A stretch of DNA of 42,006 nucleotides from Paraburkholderia sp. LEh10 (GCF_017814945.1 NZ_JAGIPX010000066.1:1-42006); one strand, 5' to 3'; positions 19,509 through 27,622 are shown, numbered from the stretch's first letter. Numbers and translations are program-made. Notes: generated by a model not told the origin, from the sequence alone.

Positions 19509-20255
19509 ATGTCGATGAAAACTGTCAAACCGCGCCGACTGTTGGCGCAACGGCTGTGTATTGCCAGCGTCGTCACGGCATTGGCTGGCTGCGCAAGCGC
19601 GCCGTGGGACGCGCCGTTTGCCGATTCGTCCGCCGCGTCCCCGCCTGCGCTGATGGCGTCTGCGGCTGTCGCGGCGGGCTACTACCGCGTGAATCCCGGC
19701 GACACGCTTGCGACCGTTGCGCTTGCGTTCGGGCGTGAACCGTCGCAAGTCGCCAGATGGAACCGCCTTCCCGACGATTACCCCGTAAGCGTCGGCCAGG
19801 TGCTGCGCGTCGCGCCCTGGCCGGGCGGGGCGGCTGGCGTGTCCCCGTCCGGCGATGGCGGCGCGCCCGCCGTCGCCGCGAAACGGGCGCGCTTCGTGTG
19901 GCCGGCGGTTGGCCCCGTTAGCGCGCGCTCCGACGCTGGCCATTCGAAAGGCATAGAGATCGGCGGCGCTTCCGGCGAGACGATCGTCGCGGCCGACGGC
20001 GGACGCGTGATCTATGCGGGAACCGAGATCAAGGCATACGGCCTGCTCGTCATCATCAAGCACGACAAGCGCTTCGTGAGCGCATACGGCAATAACGCCA
20101 GGCTGCTCGTGAAGGAGGGCGAGGTCGTCAGACAGGGACAGCCGATCGCGCAAATGGGCGCTTCCGACAACGCCCACCCGTATCTGATCTTCGAAATGCG
20201 CGACGGCGGCAAGGCGGTCGATCCGCAGAACTATCTGCCGAAGCGTTCCGGCTAA
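19509..20255 (+). CDS. NlpD/ActS-like lipoprotein: LysM plus degenerate LytM (M23) domain
   Basis: A 248-residue protein with a lipoprotein signal (lipobox ALAGC, Cys at about 28). A LysM domain follows (about residues 58-100, YYRVNPGDTLATVALAFG and LPDDYPVSVGQVLRV), then a C-terminal LytM/M23-like domain (about 135-245). In active M23 enzymes HxxxD and HxH bind zinc. Here the motif positions read SKGIEIGG (D replaced by E, H missing) and LIFEMR (usually LHFEIR), so it should be inactive as a peptidase. This matches NlpD, EnvC and ActS, which activate N-acetylmuramoyl amidases at the septum. Two ATGs (19509 and 19515) are possible starts; neither has a clear ribosome site. Confidence 0.87.
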   Translation: MSMKTVKPRRLLAQRLCIASVVTALAGCASAPWDAPFADSSAASPPALMASAAVAAGYYRVNPGDTLATVALAFGREPSQVARWNRLPDDYPVSVGQVLRVAPWPGGAAGVSPSGDGGAPAVAAKRARFVWPAVGPVSARSDAGHSKGIEIGGASGETIVAADGGRVIYAGTEIKAYGLLVIIKHDKRFVSAYGNNARLLVKEGEVVRQGQPIAQMGASDNAHPYLIFEMRDGGKAVDPQNYLPKRSG

Positions 20256-20362
20256 CCCCGTCACGTCACGATGCGCGCCGTTCGCTCGCATATGGCCGGG
20301 CGGCCACGACGCGCGAGCCCCGGCGCGCATCGCACGACGCTCATCCGAAGACCAACCATCGT

Positions 20363-20995
20363 TTGAAAAAGAAACCTCTGCTGCGGCGGCTCGGCGCTTC
20401 CGTCTCGTTTTTGTTGCTCGCGAGCGCGCTGCCGGCATCGGCGGGCGCCGCAAAGCACAAGCCAGCCGATCCGAAGCCGCGTCACCGCGCGAAGAACGGC
20501 CAGCACGGCGCGCGCATCGATCCCCACCGGGACCCGCATTGCGATTCGCATCATGAGACGCGGGCAAGTGCGCATGCCGATCCGACAAGCCGTGCGAACC
20601 GCGCCGCGCACGCCGCTCACGCGGCGAGCCCGCAAGGGCATGCGTCGCGCTTCCGGCAACTGGGGCTCGCGTCGTGGTACGGCGTGGGCTTTCATGGCCG
20701 CCGCACCGCGACCGGCGAGCATTTCGACATGTACGCGATGACGGCTGCGCACCGCACGTTGCCGCTCGGATCGTATGTGCGCGTGACGTCGCTGGCCAAT
20801 TCGAAATCGGTGGTCGTGCGCATCAACGACCGCGGGCCGTTTGCGCGCGGACGCATCATCGACCTGTCGTATCTTGCCGCGACTGCGCTCGGCATCCATC
20901 GCGCGGGCGTGGCGAAGGTGGAGATCGAGCGCGTCGAGCAGCCGGAGGTGGAGCGCATCGCGCATCGGCGGATGCATTTGACGACAAATGGATGA
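20363..20995 (+). CDS. RlpA-like septal ring protein with DPBB domain
   Basis: A 210-residue protein that starts with TTG (20363), giving MKKKPLLRRLGASVSF and a signal peptide ending near ASAGA. A His/Ala-rich, probably disordered linker (about 34-92) leads to the double-psi beta-barrel of RlpA (about 95-190): GLASWYGVGFHGRRTATGE, AAHRTLPLGSYVRV, VVVRINDRGPFARGRIIDLS. RlpA proteins are lytic transglycosylases acting on peptide-free glycan, or division-site proteins. No SPOR domain is present. No ATG lies in frame near the start. It is 107 bp after the NlpD-like gene on the same strand, so both could belong to one cell-division unit. Confidence 0.84.
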   Translation: MKKKPLLRRLGASVSFLLLASALPASAGAAKHKPADPKPRHRAKNGQHGARIDPHRDPHCDSHHETRASAHADPTSRANRAAHAAHAASPQGHASRFRQLGLASWYGVGFHGRRTATGEHFDMYAMTAAHRTLPLGSYVRVTSLANSKSVVVRINDRGPFARGRIIDLSYLAATALGIHRAGVAKVEIERVEQPEVERIAHRRMHLTTNG

Positions 20996-21037
20996 GCGTG
21001 TGCCGCAAGCAGCCGCCGTTTTCGCCAGAGCATCGCG

Positions 21038-22603
21038 TCAGGCTGCCCGCGTCGGCGCGACGGGCGGCTTCAGAAGTGTCCTTTCGATCACGCGCGCGAG
21101 CGTGTCGAACGCCGGGCCGATGCGGTCGTTCGGCACGCACGCGTAGCCGAGCAGCAGACCGCGCCGCTCGGGCGTCTCGCTGTTGTAGTACGACGCGAGC
21201 GGCCGCACGATCACGCCTGCTTCGTATGAAGCCGCCGTCACTTCGCGATCGTTCGCGTGATCGGGCAGGCCGAGCACGAGATGCAGACCGGCCTCGTCGC
21301 CCATCACAGGCAGCGTATCGCCGAAACGCGCGGTGATCGCATCGATCAGGATCTGCCGGCGCTCGCCGTACAGCGCCCGCATGCGCCGCACGTGCGAGGT
21401 CAGATAGCCGTCCATGATGAACTCCGTCAGCACGGCCTGCTGCATCAGCTGTCCTTCGCGATACAGTTCGGCGACGCCGGTGCGAAACGTATCGACGAGA
21501 TGTTCCGGCGCGATCATGTAGCCGATTCGCAAGCCCGGAAACAGCATCTTCCCCAGACTGCCGACATAGATCACCTGGCCCGCGTCGTCGAGCCCTTGCA
21601 GCGACGCGAGCGGCCGGCTGCCGTAGCGAAACTCGCTGTCGTAGTCGTCCTCGATGATCCACACGCCATGCTGGCGCGCGTATTCGAGCAGCGTGCGGCG
21701 GCGCGCGAGGCTCATCACCATGCCGAGCGGATACTGATGCGACGGCGTGACGAGCGCGAGGCGCGGCGGCGTCTGTAAATCCGATTCGCTCGGGTTCAGC
21801 CCTTCGTCGTCGACGGGCACGGGCACGAGCGTCAGCCCCGACGACTGCAGCACGCTGCGCGCGCCCCAATAGCACGGCTCCTCGACCCACGCGCGGTCGC
21901 CGACATCCGTGAGCAGCCGCACGGCGAGATCGATCGACTGATGAATGCCCGTCGTGATGATGATCTGGTCCGGCGTGCACTTCACGGAACGCGCAACCCG
22001 CAGATAGTCCGACAACGCGCGCCGCAGCGGACGATAGCCTCCGCCCGGCGAATAGGTCAGCAGATCGGGGTTCGCTTCTTTCCAGAGCTTCGCCTGCAGG
22101 CGGCTCCACGTGCGCGCCGGAAACTCGGCGACATCCGGCACGCCCGGCATGAATGCTCCCCATTGCTTCGCCGACACGCCCGCCTGACGGATCAGCCGCG
22201 CGCCGCGCATCGACAGCCCGCTGCGAGCGGAAGCCGCCGCTTGCGGCGCAGCAGCGCCCGCGACGAAGCCGACAGGGGGCCTGGAGCCACTTGCCGCCGA
22301 TGGCTCCCTGCGCGCGTTGACGGCGGCCGTATCGGGCCGCGTATCGGCGACATAGGTGCCGCTGCCCGTCGTCGAGATCACATAGCCTTCGGCCGTCAGC
22401 TGGTCGTACACGTGCAGTACCGTGTTGCGCGCGATGCCGAGATCGCCGGCGAGCGTGCGCGAGCTGGGCAGCTTCGCGCCGGGCAATAGCTGGCCCGTCA
22501 GGATGGCCTGCTGCATCAACCCGAGCACCTGCCGGTAGACGGGTTCGGCGGCCGTCCGGCCAAGCCGCGCGGCGAGCCAGTCCGACAAAATGACCGTGTC
22601 CAA
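21038..22603 (-). CDS. MocR/PdxR-type transcriptional regulator (GntR HTH plus aminotransferase fold)
   Basis: A 521-residue fusion. The N-terminal GntR winged helix is at about residues 20-90 (PVYRQVLGLMQQAILTGQL, KLPSSRTLAGDLGIARNTV, EGYVISTTGSGTYV). A fold-type I aminotransferase-like domain covers about 150-510 and contains the PLP lysine context VGSLGKMLFPGLRIGY and IIEDDYDSEFRY. MocR regulators sense PLP or amino compounds such as GABA. The start is TTG at 22603; an in-frame TAG lies three codons upstream, so no earlier start is possible. It is divergent from the polyamine-type ABC transporter, with GTAGAACC-like repeats in the 173-bp gap, so it probably controls it. Confidence 0.9.
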   Translation of the reverse strand: MDTVILSDWLAARLGRTAAEPVYRQVLGLMQQAILTGQLLPGAKLPSSRTLAGDLGIARNTVLHVYDQLTAEGYVISTTGSGTYVADTRPDTAAVNARREPSAASGSRPPVGFVAGAAAPQAAASARSGLSMRGARLIRQAGVSAKQWGAFMPGVPDVAEFPARTWSRLQAKLWKEANPDLLTYSPGGGYRPLRRALSDYLRVARSVKCTPDQIIITTGIHQSIDLAVRLLTDVGDRAWVEEPCYWGARSVLQSSGLTLVPVPVDDEGLNPSESDLQTPPRLALVTPSHQYPLGMVMSLARRRTLLEYARQHGVWIIEDDYDSEFRYGSRPLASLQGLDDAGQVIYVGSLGKMLFPGLRIGYMIAPEHLVDTFRTGVAELYREGQLMQQAVLTEFIMDGYLTSHVRRMRALYGERRQILIDAITARFGDTLPVMGDEAGLHLVLGLPDHANDREVTAASYEAGVIVRPLASYYNSETPERRGLLLGYACVPNDRIGPAFDTLARVIERTLLKPPVAPTRAA

Positions 22604-22604
22604 G

Positions 22605-22730
22605 TGGTTCTATCCGGAATTATGAAATGGTTCCCTATTGTAGAACCGTAACCGGCTATAGTGGATCACGCAATCGATGCAATTCTTCAAAACGGGTAGA
22701 ACCAAATCTGCGTAGAAACCCGTAGATGGA
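22605..22730. promoter_or_regulatory. Operator region with repeated GTAGAACC motifs between mocR-type gene and ABC transporter
   Basis: TAGAACCA occurs in reverse at 22605-22612, overlapping the regulator's ribosome-binding region. GGTTC and GAACC form an inverted repeat 9 bp apart at 22629-22647. GTAGAACC at 22696-22703 and GTAGAAACC at 22712-22720 are direct repeats 16 bp apart, with GTAGATGGAAC at 22722. MocR-family regulators are known to bind paired direct repeats. The positions fit autoregulation plus control of the transporter. TATAGT at 22657 could be a -10 box. Confidence 0.55.
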
Positions 22731-22776
22731 ACGGCAACAGCAACCCTCTCGCAGGGGACCGTAGGAGACGGACACG

Positions 22777-23868
22777 ATGAAAACCGAAGATGTAATCGTC
22801 AGCTTCCGGGGTGTGCGCAAGACGTACGACGGCGAAACACTCGTCGTCAAGCAACTCGATCTGGATATCTATCAGGGCGAATTCCTGACGCTGCTCGGAC
22901 CGTCCGGCTCCGGCAAGACGACCTGCCTGATGATGCTCGCGGGCTTCGAGTTTCCGACGGGCGGCGAGATCTGGCTCGATGGCCAGTTGCTCAACAACGT
23001 GCCGCCGCACAAGCGCAACATCGGCATGGTGTTTCAGAACTACGCGCTGTTCCCGCATCTGACCGTCGAACAGAACGTCGCGTATCCGCTGACGGTGCGC
23101 AAGCTGCCCGCCGACGAACGTGCGGACAAGGTCAACAACGCGCTGAAGATGGTGCGCATGGAGAGCTTTGCGAAGCGCTATCCCGCGCAACTGTCGGGCG
23201 GGCAGCAGCAGCGTATCGCGCTGGCTCGCGCACTCGTCTTCGAACCCAAGCTCGTGCTGATGGACGAGCCGCTCGGCGCGCTCGACAAGCAGTTGCGCGA
23301 GCACATGCAATACGAACTCAAGTCGCTGCACGAAAAGCTCGGCGTCACCTTCGTCTATGTGACGCACGACCAGGGCGAAGCGCTGACGATGTCCGATCGC
23401 GTCGCCGTGTTCGACAAGGGCATCGTGCAGCAGCTCGATACCGTCAATAGCCTCTACGAAGCGCCGTGCAACGAGTTCGTCGCGAACTTCATCGGCGACA
23501 GCAACCGGCTGCGCGGCACGATCGCGAATGTCGATGGCGATTACTGCGAGTTTCACCTGATCGACGGCACGCGGCTCGTCGGGCGCAATATCGGTGGCGC
23601 GGCGGCGGGCGCGCAAGGCGTCGCGTGCATCCGCCCCGAACGCATGAAGCTCGCGGCAGGCGCGTCGAGGCCGGGCGCAAATGCGCTCGCGGGCGAAGCG
23701 CGCGGCCTCATCTACTTCGGCGACCACGTGCGCATGCGCTGCGGTCTGCCGCAACAGGACGAGTGCTTCGTGAAGGTGCCGCTCGGCACGGAAGCCCTCA
23801 ACGGCTTCGCGCCCGGCGCGCCCGTCGCGCTCGAGTTCGCGCCGGAACATCTGCGCGTGTTCGCGTGA
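22777..23868 (+). CDS. Polyamine-type ABC transporter, ATP-binding subunit
   Basis: A 363-residue ATPase of the PotA/YdcT class. It has Walker A GPSGSGKT (41-48), Q-loop in GMVFQNYALFPHLTVEQN, signature LSGGQQQR (139-146), Walker B LVLMDEPLGALD (159-170), the H-loop in YVTHDQGEALTMSDR, and a C-terminal TOBE domain (about 280-360). AGGAG lies upstream of the ATG at 22777. It is the first gene of a four-gene operon (ATPase, binding protein, permease, permease) that would import putrescine, spermidine or a related amine such as GABA. The exact substrate is not readable from the sequence. Confidence 0.93.
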   Translation: MKTEDVIVSFRGVRKTYDGETLVVKQLDLDIYQGEFLTLLGPSGSGKTTCLMMLAGFEFPTGGEIWLDGQLLNNVPPHKRNIGMVFQNYALFPHLTVEQNVAYPLTVRKLPADERADKVNNALKMVRMESFAKRYPAQLSGGQQQRIALARALVFEPKLVLMDEPLGALDKQLREHMQYELKSLHEKLGVTFVYVTHDQGEALTMSDRVAVFDKGIVQQLDTVNSLYEAPCNEFVANFIGDSNRLRGTIANVDGDYCEFHLIDGTRLVGRNIGGAAAGAQGVACIRPERMKLAAGASRPGANALAGEARGLIYFGDHVRMRCGLPQQDECFVKVPLGTEALNGFAPGAPVALEFAPEHLRVFA

Positions 23869-23944
23869 GCGGCATCAGCAAAAAGCAGGCATCACAACAA
23901 CCTCCACGTCGTAAGCAGCACAACCACAACATAGAGGAACCATC

Positions 23945-25006
23945 ATGAAGAAGATCGTGCAATCGCGCTGTGCCGTGGCTGTCGGCGCTTTCGTCCTCGC
24001 GCTCGGCTCAGCGGGAATGACACAGGCGGCGAACGCGGCGGAACTGACGGTCGTGAACTTCGGCGGCGCGAACGGCGACGCGCAGAAGGCGGCCTTCAAC
24101 CAGCCGTTCGAAACGCAAAGCGGCACGAAAGTGACGGCCGTCGAATACAACGGCGAGCAGGCCAAAGTGAAGGCGATGGTCGAAGCGAAGCATGTGAACT
24201 GGGACGTCGTCGAAGTCGAATCGGGCGACCTCGGACGCGGCTGCGACGAAGGCCTGTACGAGAAGCTCGACTGGTCAAAGCTCGGCAAGAAGTCGGATCT
24301 GATCCCCGAAGCGCCGCAAACGTGCGGCGTCGGCATCTTCGTGTGGTCGACGGCGATGGCGTACAACGCCGACAAGCTGAAGACGGCGCCCACGAGCTGG
24401 GCGGACTTCTGGGACACGAAGAAATTCCCGGGCAAGCGCGGCATGCGCAAGGGCGCGCGCTATAACCTGGAGTTCGCGCTGATGGCCGATGGCGTCCCGC
24501 CGAAGGACGTCTACAAGGTGCTCGCAACGAAGGAAGGCCAGGACCGCGCGTTCAAGAAGCTCGACGAACTGAAGCCGAATATCCAGTGGTGGGAAGCGGG
24601 CGCGCAGCCGCCGCAGTTCCTCGTCGCGGGCGACGTCGTGATGTCGACGGCTTATAACGGCCGCATCGATGCCGCGCAGAAGGAAGGCAAGAACCTGAAG
24701 GTCGTGTGGAACGGCAGCATCTACGACCTCGACTATTGGGCGATGCCGAAGGGCACGCCGAACAAGGCGCTCGCCGAGAAGTACATCGCGTACACGATCT
24801 CGTCGAAGCCGCAGCAGGACTACGCGAAGCACATCGCGTACGGCCCGGTGAACGAGTCGGCGATCAAGTCGCTCGACGCGAAGACGCTCGCCAATCTGCC
24901 GAACTCGCCGGCCAACGGCAAGAACGCAGTGCTGCAGAACCTGACGTTCTGGACCGATCACGGCGACGAACTGGAGCAGCGTTTCGCATCGTGGGCATCG
25001 AAGTAA
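23945..25006 (+). CDS. Polyamine-type ABC transporter, periplasmic binding protein
   Basis: A 353-residue exported binding protein (PotD/YdcS-like, extracellular solute-binding family 1). The signal peptide is MKKIVQSRCAVAVGAF and so on, with cleavage near NAAEL (residue 31). The mature protein starts with LTVVNFGGANGDAQKAAF. The hinge regions WDVVEVESGDLGRGC and GVGIFVWSTAMAYNADKL and the TSWADFWDTKKFPGKRG motif are typical of the family. Distinct from the neighbouring genes, it is followed not by the permease directly but by 456 bp holding an array of hairpin repeats, which may raise its mRNA level relative to the permeases. Confidence 0.92.
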   Translation: MKKIVQSRCAVAVGAFVLALGSAGMTQAANAAELTVVNFGGANGDAQKAAFNQPFETQSGTKVTAVEYNGEQAKVKAMVEAKHVNWDVVEVESGDLGRGCDEGLYEKLDWSKLGKKSDLIPEAPQTCGVGIFVWSTAMAYNADKLKTAPTSWADFWDTKKFPGKRGMRKGARYNLEFALMADGVPPKDVYKVLATKEGQDRAFKKLDELKPNIQWWEAGAQPPQFLVAGDVVMSTAYNGRIDAAQKEGKNLKVVWNGSIYDLDYWAMPKGTPNKALAEKYIAYTISSKPQQDYAKHIAYGPVNESAIKSLDAKTLANLPNSPANGKNAVLQNLTFWTDHGDELEQRFASWASK

Positions 25007-25130
25007 GCGTGCCGCGAGGGACGCGACGCGGCTTCGTGTGACGCGGGCGGCATCGCAGGATCGCGGCATCGCAGAGGTGGCTCGTCAGGGGGCTGGGGAG
25101 GTGGTGGAGCGCTAACTTCGGTTGACCCCG
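25007..25130. other. Spacer after the binding-protein gene with a degenerate repeat
   Basis: The first part has no feature I can support. At about 25103-25127 a broken copy of the hairpin repeat (GGAGCGCTAACTTCGGTTGAC) lacks most of the GGCGC core. It marks the left edge of the array. Confidence 0.5.
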
Positions 25131-25451
25131 GCGTGGGACCGGAGGTAGGCGTTGAAGCGCCGACTTCGGTCGACTCACCAGGGGTTGGAGTAGGCGCTGA
25201 AGCGCCAGCTTCGGCCGACCCCGGCGTGGGGCCGGAGTAGGCGCTAAAGCGCCAACTCCGGTCGACTCACCAGGGGGTTGGAGTAGGCGCTGAAGCGCCA
25301 ACTCCAGCCAACCAAGGCGTGGGACCAGAGTAGGCGCTAAAGCGCCAACTCCGGTCGACTCACCAGGGGGTTGGAGTAGGCGCTGAAGCGCCAACTCCAA
25401 CCGACCTGGCGTGGGACCAGAGTAGGCGCTAAAGCGCCAACTCTGGTCGAC
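25131..25451 (+). repeat. Array of seven covarying hairpin repeats in the ABC-transporter operon
   Basis: Seven units carry a GGCGC/GCGCC core (or GGCGT/GCGCC in the first), a tetraloop (TAAA or TGAA) and a 9-bp outer stem separated from the core by an A-A (or A-G) mismatch. Two types alternate: type A, led by GCGTGGG (starts 25131, 25224, 25317, 25409; outer arm GACCRGAGT-like), and type B, led by CACCAGGGG (outer arm GGTTGGAGT). The A-to-A period is 93, 93 and 92 bp. Arms change together: GACCA with TGGTC (25415 copy), GGTTG with CAACC (25370 copy), GGCCG with CGGTC. Several remaining differences are G-U pairs on the plus strand. The last unit ends 1 bp before the ribosome site of the next gene. 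Confidence 0.9.
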
Positions 25452-25462
25452 AGGAGAAACAT

Positions 25463-26734
25463 GTGACAACTATCACCATCGCCGCCGACTCGGCCCCCGA
25501 GTCGACCAACAAACTTAAGCGCGAACTGAAGGCCGCGGAAGCGAAGAAGCGCGCAATGGCGCTGCTGCTGATCGCGCCGCTCGCAATCTTTCTGCTGATG
25601 ATCTTCGTCGTGCCGATCGGCGCGCTATTGACGCGCGCCGTCCAGAACCCCGAGATCGCGAGCGCGCTGCCGCATACGGTGACGGCGTTGCGCGACTGGG
25701 ACCGTAAGTCCGCGCCACCCGACGCCGCCTACACGGCGCTGGCCACCGACCTCACGGCGATCGCCGATGGCGAAGCGATGGGCGCATTGGCGCGCCGGCT
25801 GAACACGGAAATTCCGGGCTACCGTTCGCTCGTCGCGAAGACGGCGCGCGCGATGCCGCTCAACGATGACGCAGGCCAGGCATTGCCGCCCGCGCAGATC
25901 AGGGCGAAGCTCCTCGAACTCGACGAGCGCTGGGGCGACGCGAAATACTGGCAGGCGATCGCGAAGAACGGCAGCGCGTACTCGCCGTTCTATCTGCTCG
26001 CCGCGCTCGATCACAAGCAGGATGCGTTCGGCCACATCATCCCGACCGACCCCGACCAGCAGATCTATCTCGCCGTGTTCAGCCGCACGTTCGTGATCGG
26101 CTTCGCGGTGACGATGTTCGCGCTCTTGCTCGGCTATCCGCTCGCGTACTGGATTTCGACGCTGAACGAACGGCGCGCGAATCTCGTGATGATCCTCGTG
26201 CTGATTCCGTTCTGGACGTCGATTCTCGTGCGCGTCGCCGCGTGGATCGTGATTCTGCAAAGCGAAGGGCTCGTCAACAAGGCGCTGCTCGGCATGGGCG
26301 TGATTCACGACCCGCTCGCGTTGCTGTTCAACCGCACCGGCGTCTACATCTCGATGACGCATATCCTGCTGCCGTTCATGATCCTGCCGCTCTATAGCGT
26401 GATGAAGTCGATTCCGCCGAGCTACCAGCGCGCGGCGATTTCGCTCGGCTCGCATCCGTTCGCGGCGTTCTGGCGCGTGTACGTGCCGCAGACGTATCCG
26501 GGCGTCGGCGCGGGCGCGCTGCTCGTGTTCATCCTCGCGATCGGCTACTACATCACGCCGGCACTGCTCGGCGGGCCGAACGACCAGATGGTCAGCTACT
26601 ACGTCGCGTACTTCACCAACGTGACGATCAACTGGGGCATGGCGTGTGCGCTCGGCGGCCTGCTGCTCGCGGCGACGCTCGTGCTGTATGTGATCTATGG
26701 ACGCTTCACGCGTTCGCAAGTAAGCCTGGGTTGA
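25463..26734 (+). CDS. Polyamine-type ABC transporter permease 1 (PotB/YdcU-like) with long periplasmic loop
   Basis: A 423-residue inner-membrane permease. After a charged 30-residue N-terminus comes TM1 (about 31-55). A hydrophilic region of about 130 residues (about 57-190) then precedes the five further TM helices (from TFVIGFAVTMFALLLGYPLAYW). The EAA-type cytoplasmic loop is AAISLGSHPFAAFWRVYVPQTYPG. PotB-type permeases are near 280 residues, so the extra length is this loop. The start is GTG (25463) with AGGAG 6 bases upstream. An ATG at 25461 overlaps it but is followed directly by TGA, so it can only give an empty start-stop. It is 10 bp before the second permease gene. Confidence 0.9.
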   Translation: MTTITIAADSAPESTNKLKRELKAAEAKKRAMALLLIAPLAIFLLMIFVVPIGALLTRAVQNPEIASALPHTVTALRDWDRKSAPPDAAYTALATDLTAIADGEAMGALARRLNTEIPGYRSLVAKTARAMPLNDDAGQALPPAQIRAKLLELDERWGDAKYWQAIAKNGSAYSPFYLLAALDHKQDAFGHIIPTDPDQQIYLAVFSRTFVIGFAVTMFALLLGYPLAYWISTLNERRANLVMILVLIPFWTSILVRVAAWIVILQSEGLVNKALLGMGVIHDPLALLFNRTGVYISMTHILLPFMILPLYSVMKSIPPSYQRAAISLGSHPFAAFWRVYVPQTYPGVGAGALLVFILAIGYYITPALLGGPNDQMVSYYVAYFTNVTINWGMACALGGLLLAATLVLYVIYGRFTRSQVSLG

Positions 26735-26744
26735 GGAGCGCGCG

Positions 26745-27584
26745 ATGAAACTGGCCAAACCGATGTTCGCGCCGCATACGTCGATGATCGAGCGCGTGTG
26801 GTACTTCACGCTGCGCGGGCTTGCCGTGCTGACGCTGCTGTATCTGATCCTGCCCGTGCTCGCGATCGTGCCGCTGTCGTTTTCGTCGAGCACGTTCCTC
26901 GTGTATCCGATTCCGGGCTGGTCGGTGCGCTGGTATCAGAACCTGATCGCCTCCGACGAATGGCGGATGGCCGCGAAGAACAGCTTCATCGTCGCGCCAT
27001 CGGCGACGGTGCTCGCCACCGTGCTCGGCACGCTTGCGGCAATCGGCCTGACGAAGGCGAACTTCAAGGGCAAGGCGCTGCTGATGGCGATCCTCATTTC
27101 GCCGATGATCGTGCCCGTGGTGGTGGTCGGCGTCGGCATGTATCTGTTCTTTGCGCCGCTCGGGCTCGCCAACACGTATATCGGCCTCATCATGGCGCAC
27201 GCGTCGCTGGGCGTGCCGTTCGTCGTGACGACGGTGGCGGCGACGTTGCAGGGCTTCAACTACAACCTCGTGCGCGCGAGCCTGTCGCTGGGCGCGAACC
27301 CCGTGAAGACATTCTTCAGCATCACGCTGCCGGTGATTGCGCCGGGCGTGATCTCGGGCGCGCTGTTCGCGTTCGCAACATCGTTCGATGAAGTGGTGGT
27401 CACGCTGTTTCTCGCGGGCGCGGATCAGACGACATTGCCGCGGCAGATGTTCACCGGCATCCGCGAAAACATCAGCCCGACGATTGCCGCGCTCGCGACG
27501 ATTCTGATTGTGTTTTCGACCTGTCTGCTGCTCGCGCTGGAGTGGCTGCGCGGCAGGAATGCGGCGCGGGCGGTGGCGGTGTAA
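26745..27584 (+). CDS. Polyamine-type ABC transporter permease 2 (PotC/YdcV-like)
   Basis: A 279-residue inner-membrane permease with six predicted TM helices. TM1 is GLAVLTLLYLILPVLAIVPLSFS. The periplasmic region FPGWSVRWYQN-like (here IPGWSVRWYQNLIAS) is typical of PotC homologues. The EAA motif is RASLSLGANPVKTFFSITLPVIAPG, through which it docks on the ATPase. GAGGAG stands a few bases before the ATG at 26745, and the gene starts 10 bp after permease 1, so the two are co-translated. A terminator hairpin follows at 27623. Confidence 0.93.
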   Translation: MKLAKPMFAPHTSMIERVWYFTLRGLAVLTLLYLILPVLAIVPLSFSSSTFLVYPIPGWSVRWYQNLIASDEWRMAAKNSFIVAPSATVLATVLGTLAAIGLTKANFKGKALLMAILISPMIVPVVVVGVGMYLFFAPLGLANTYIGLIMAHASLGVPFVVTTVAATLQGFNYNLVRASLSLGANPVKTFFSITLPVIAPGVISGALFAFATSFDEVVVTLFLAGADQTTLPRQMFTGIRENISPTIAALATILIVFSTCLLLALEWLRGRNAARAVAV

Positions 27585-27622
27585 GCGCGCAGTTTGCCCG
27601 ATTGAAAGTCCGGTTGCGGTGG

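Noticed and set aside
25131..25451. CRISPR array
   Set aside because: The units are self-complementary hairpins of two alternating types and the linkers are themselves repeated; there are no unique spacers and no cas genes.
24864..25469. Repeat-coded protein on the minus strand (LALQRLLQP repeats)
   Set aside because: The repeats come from translating the hairpin array; start and codon use are unsupported.
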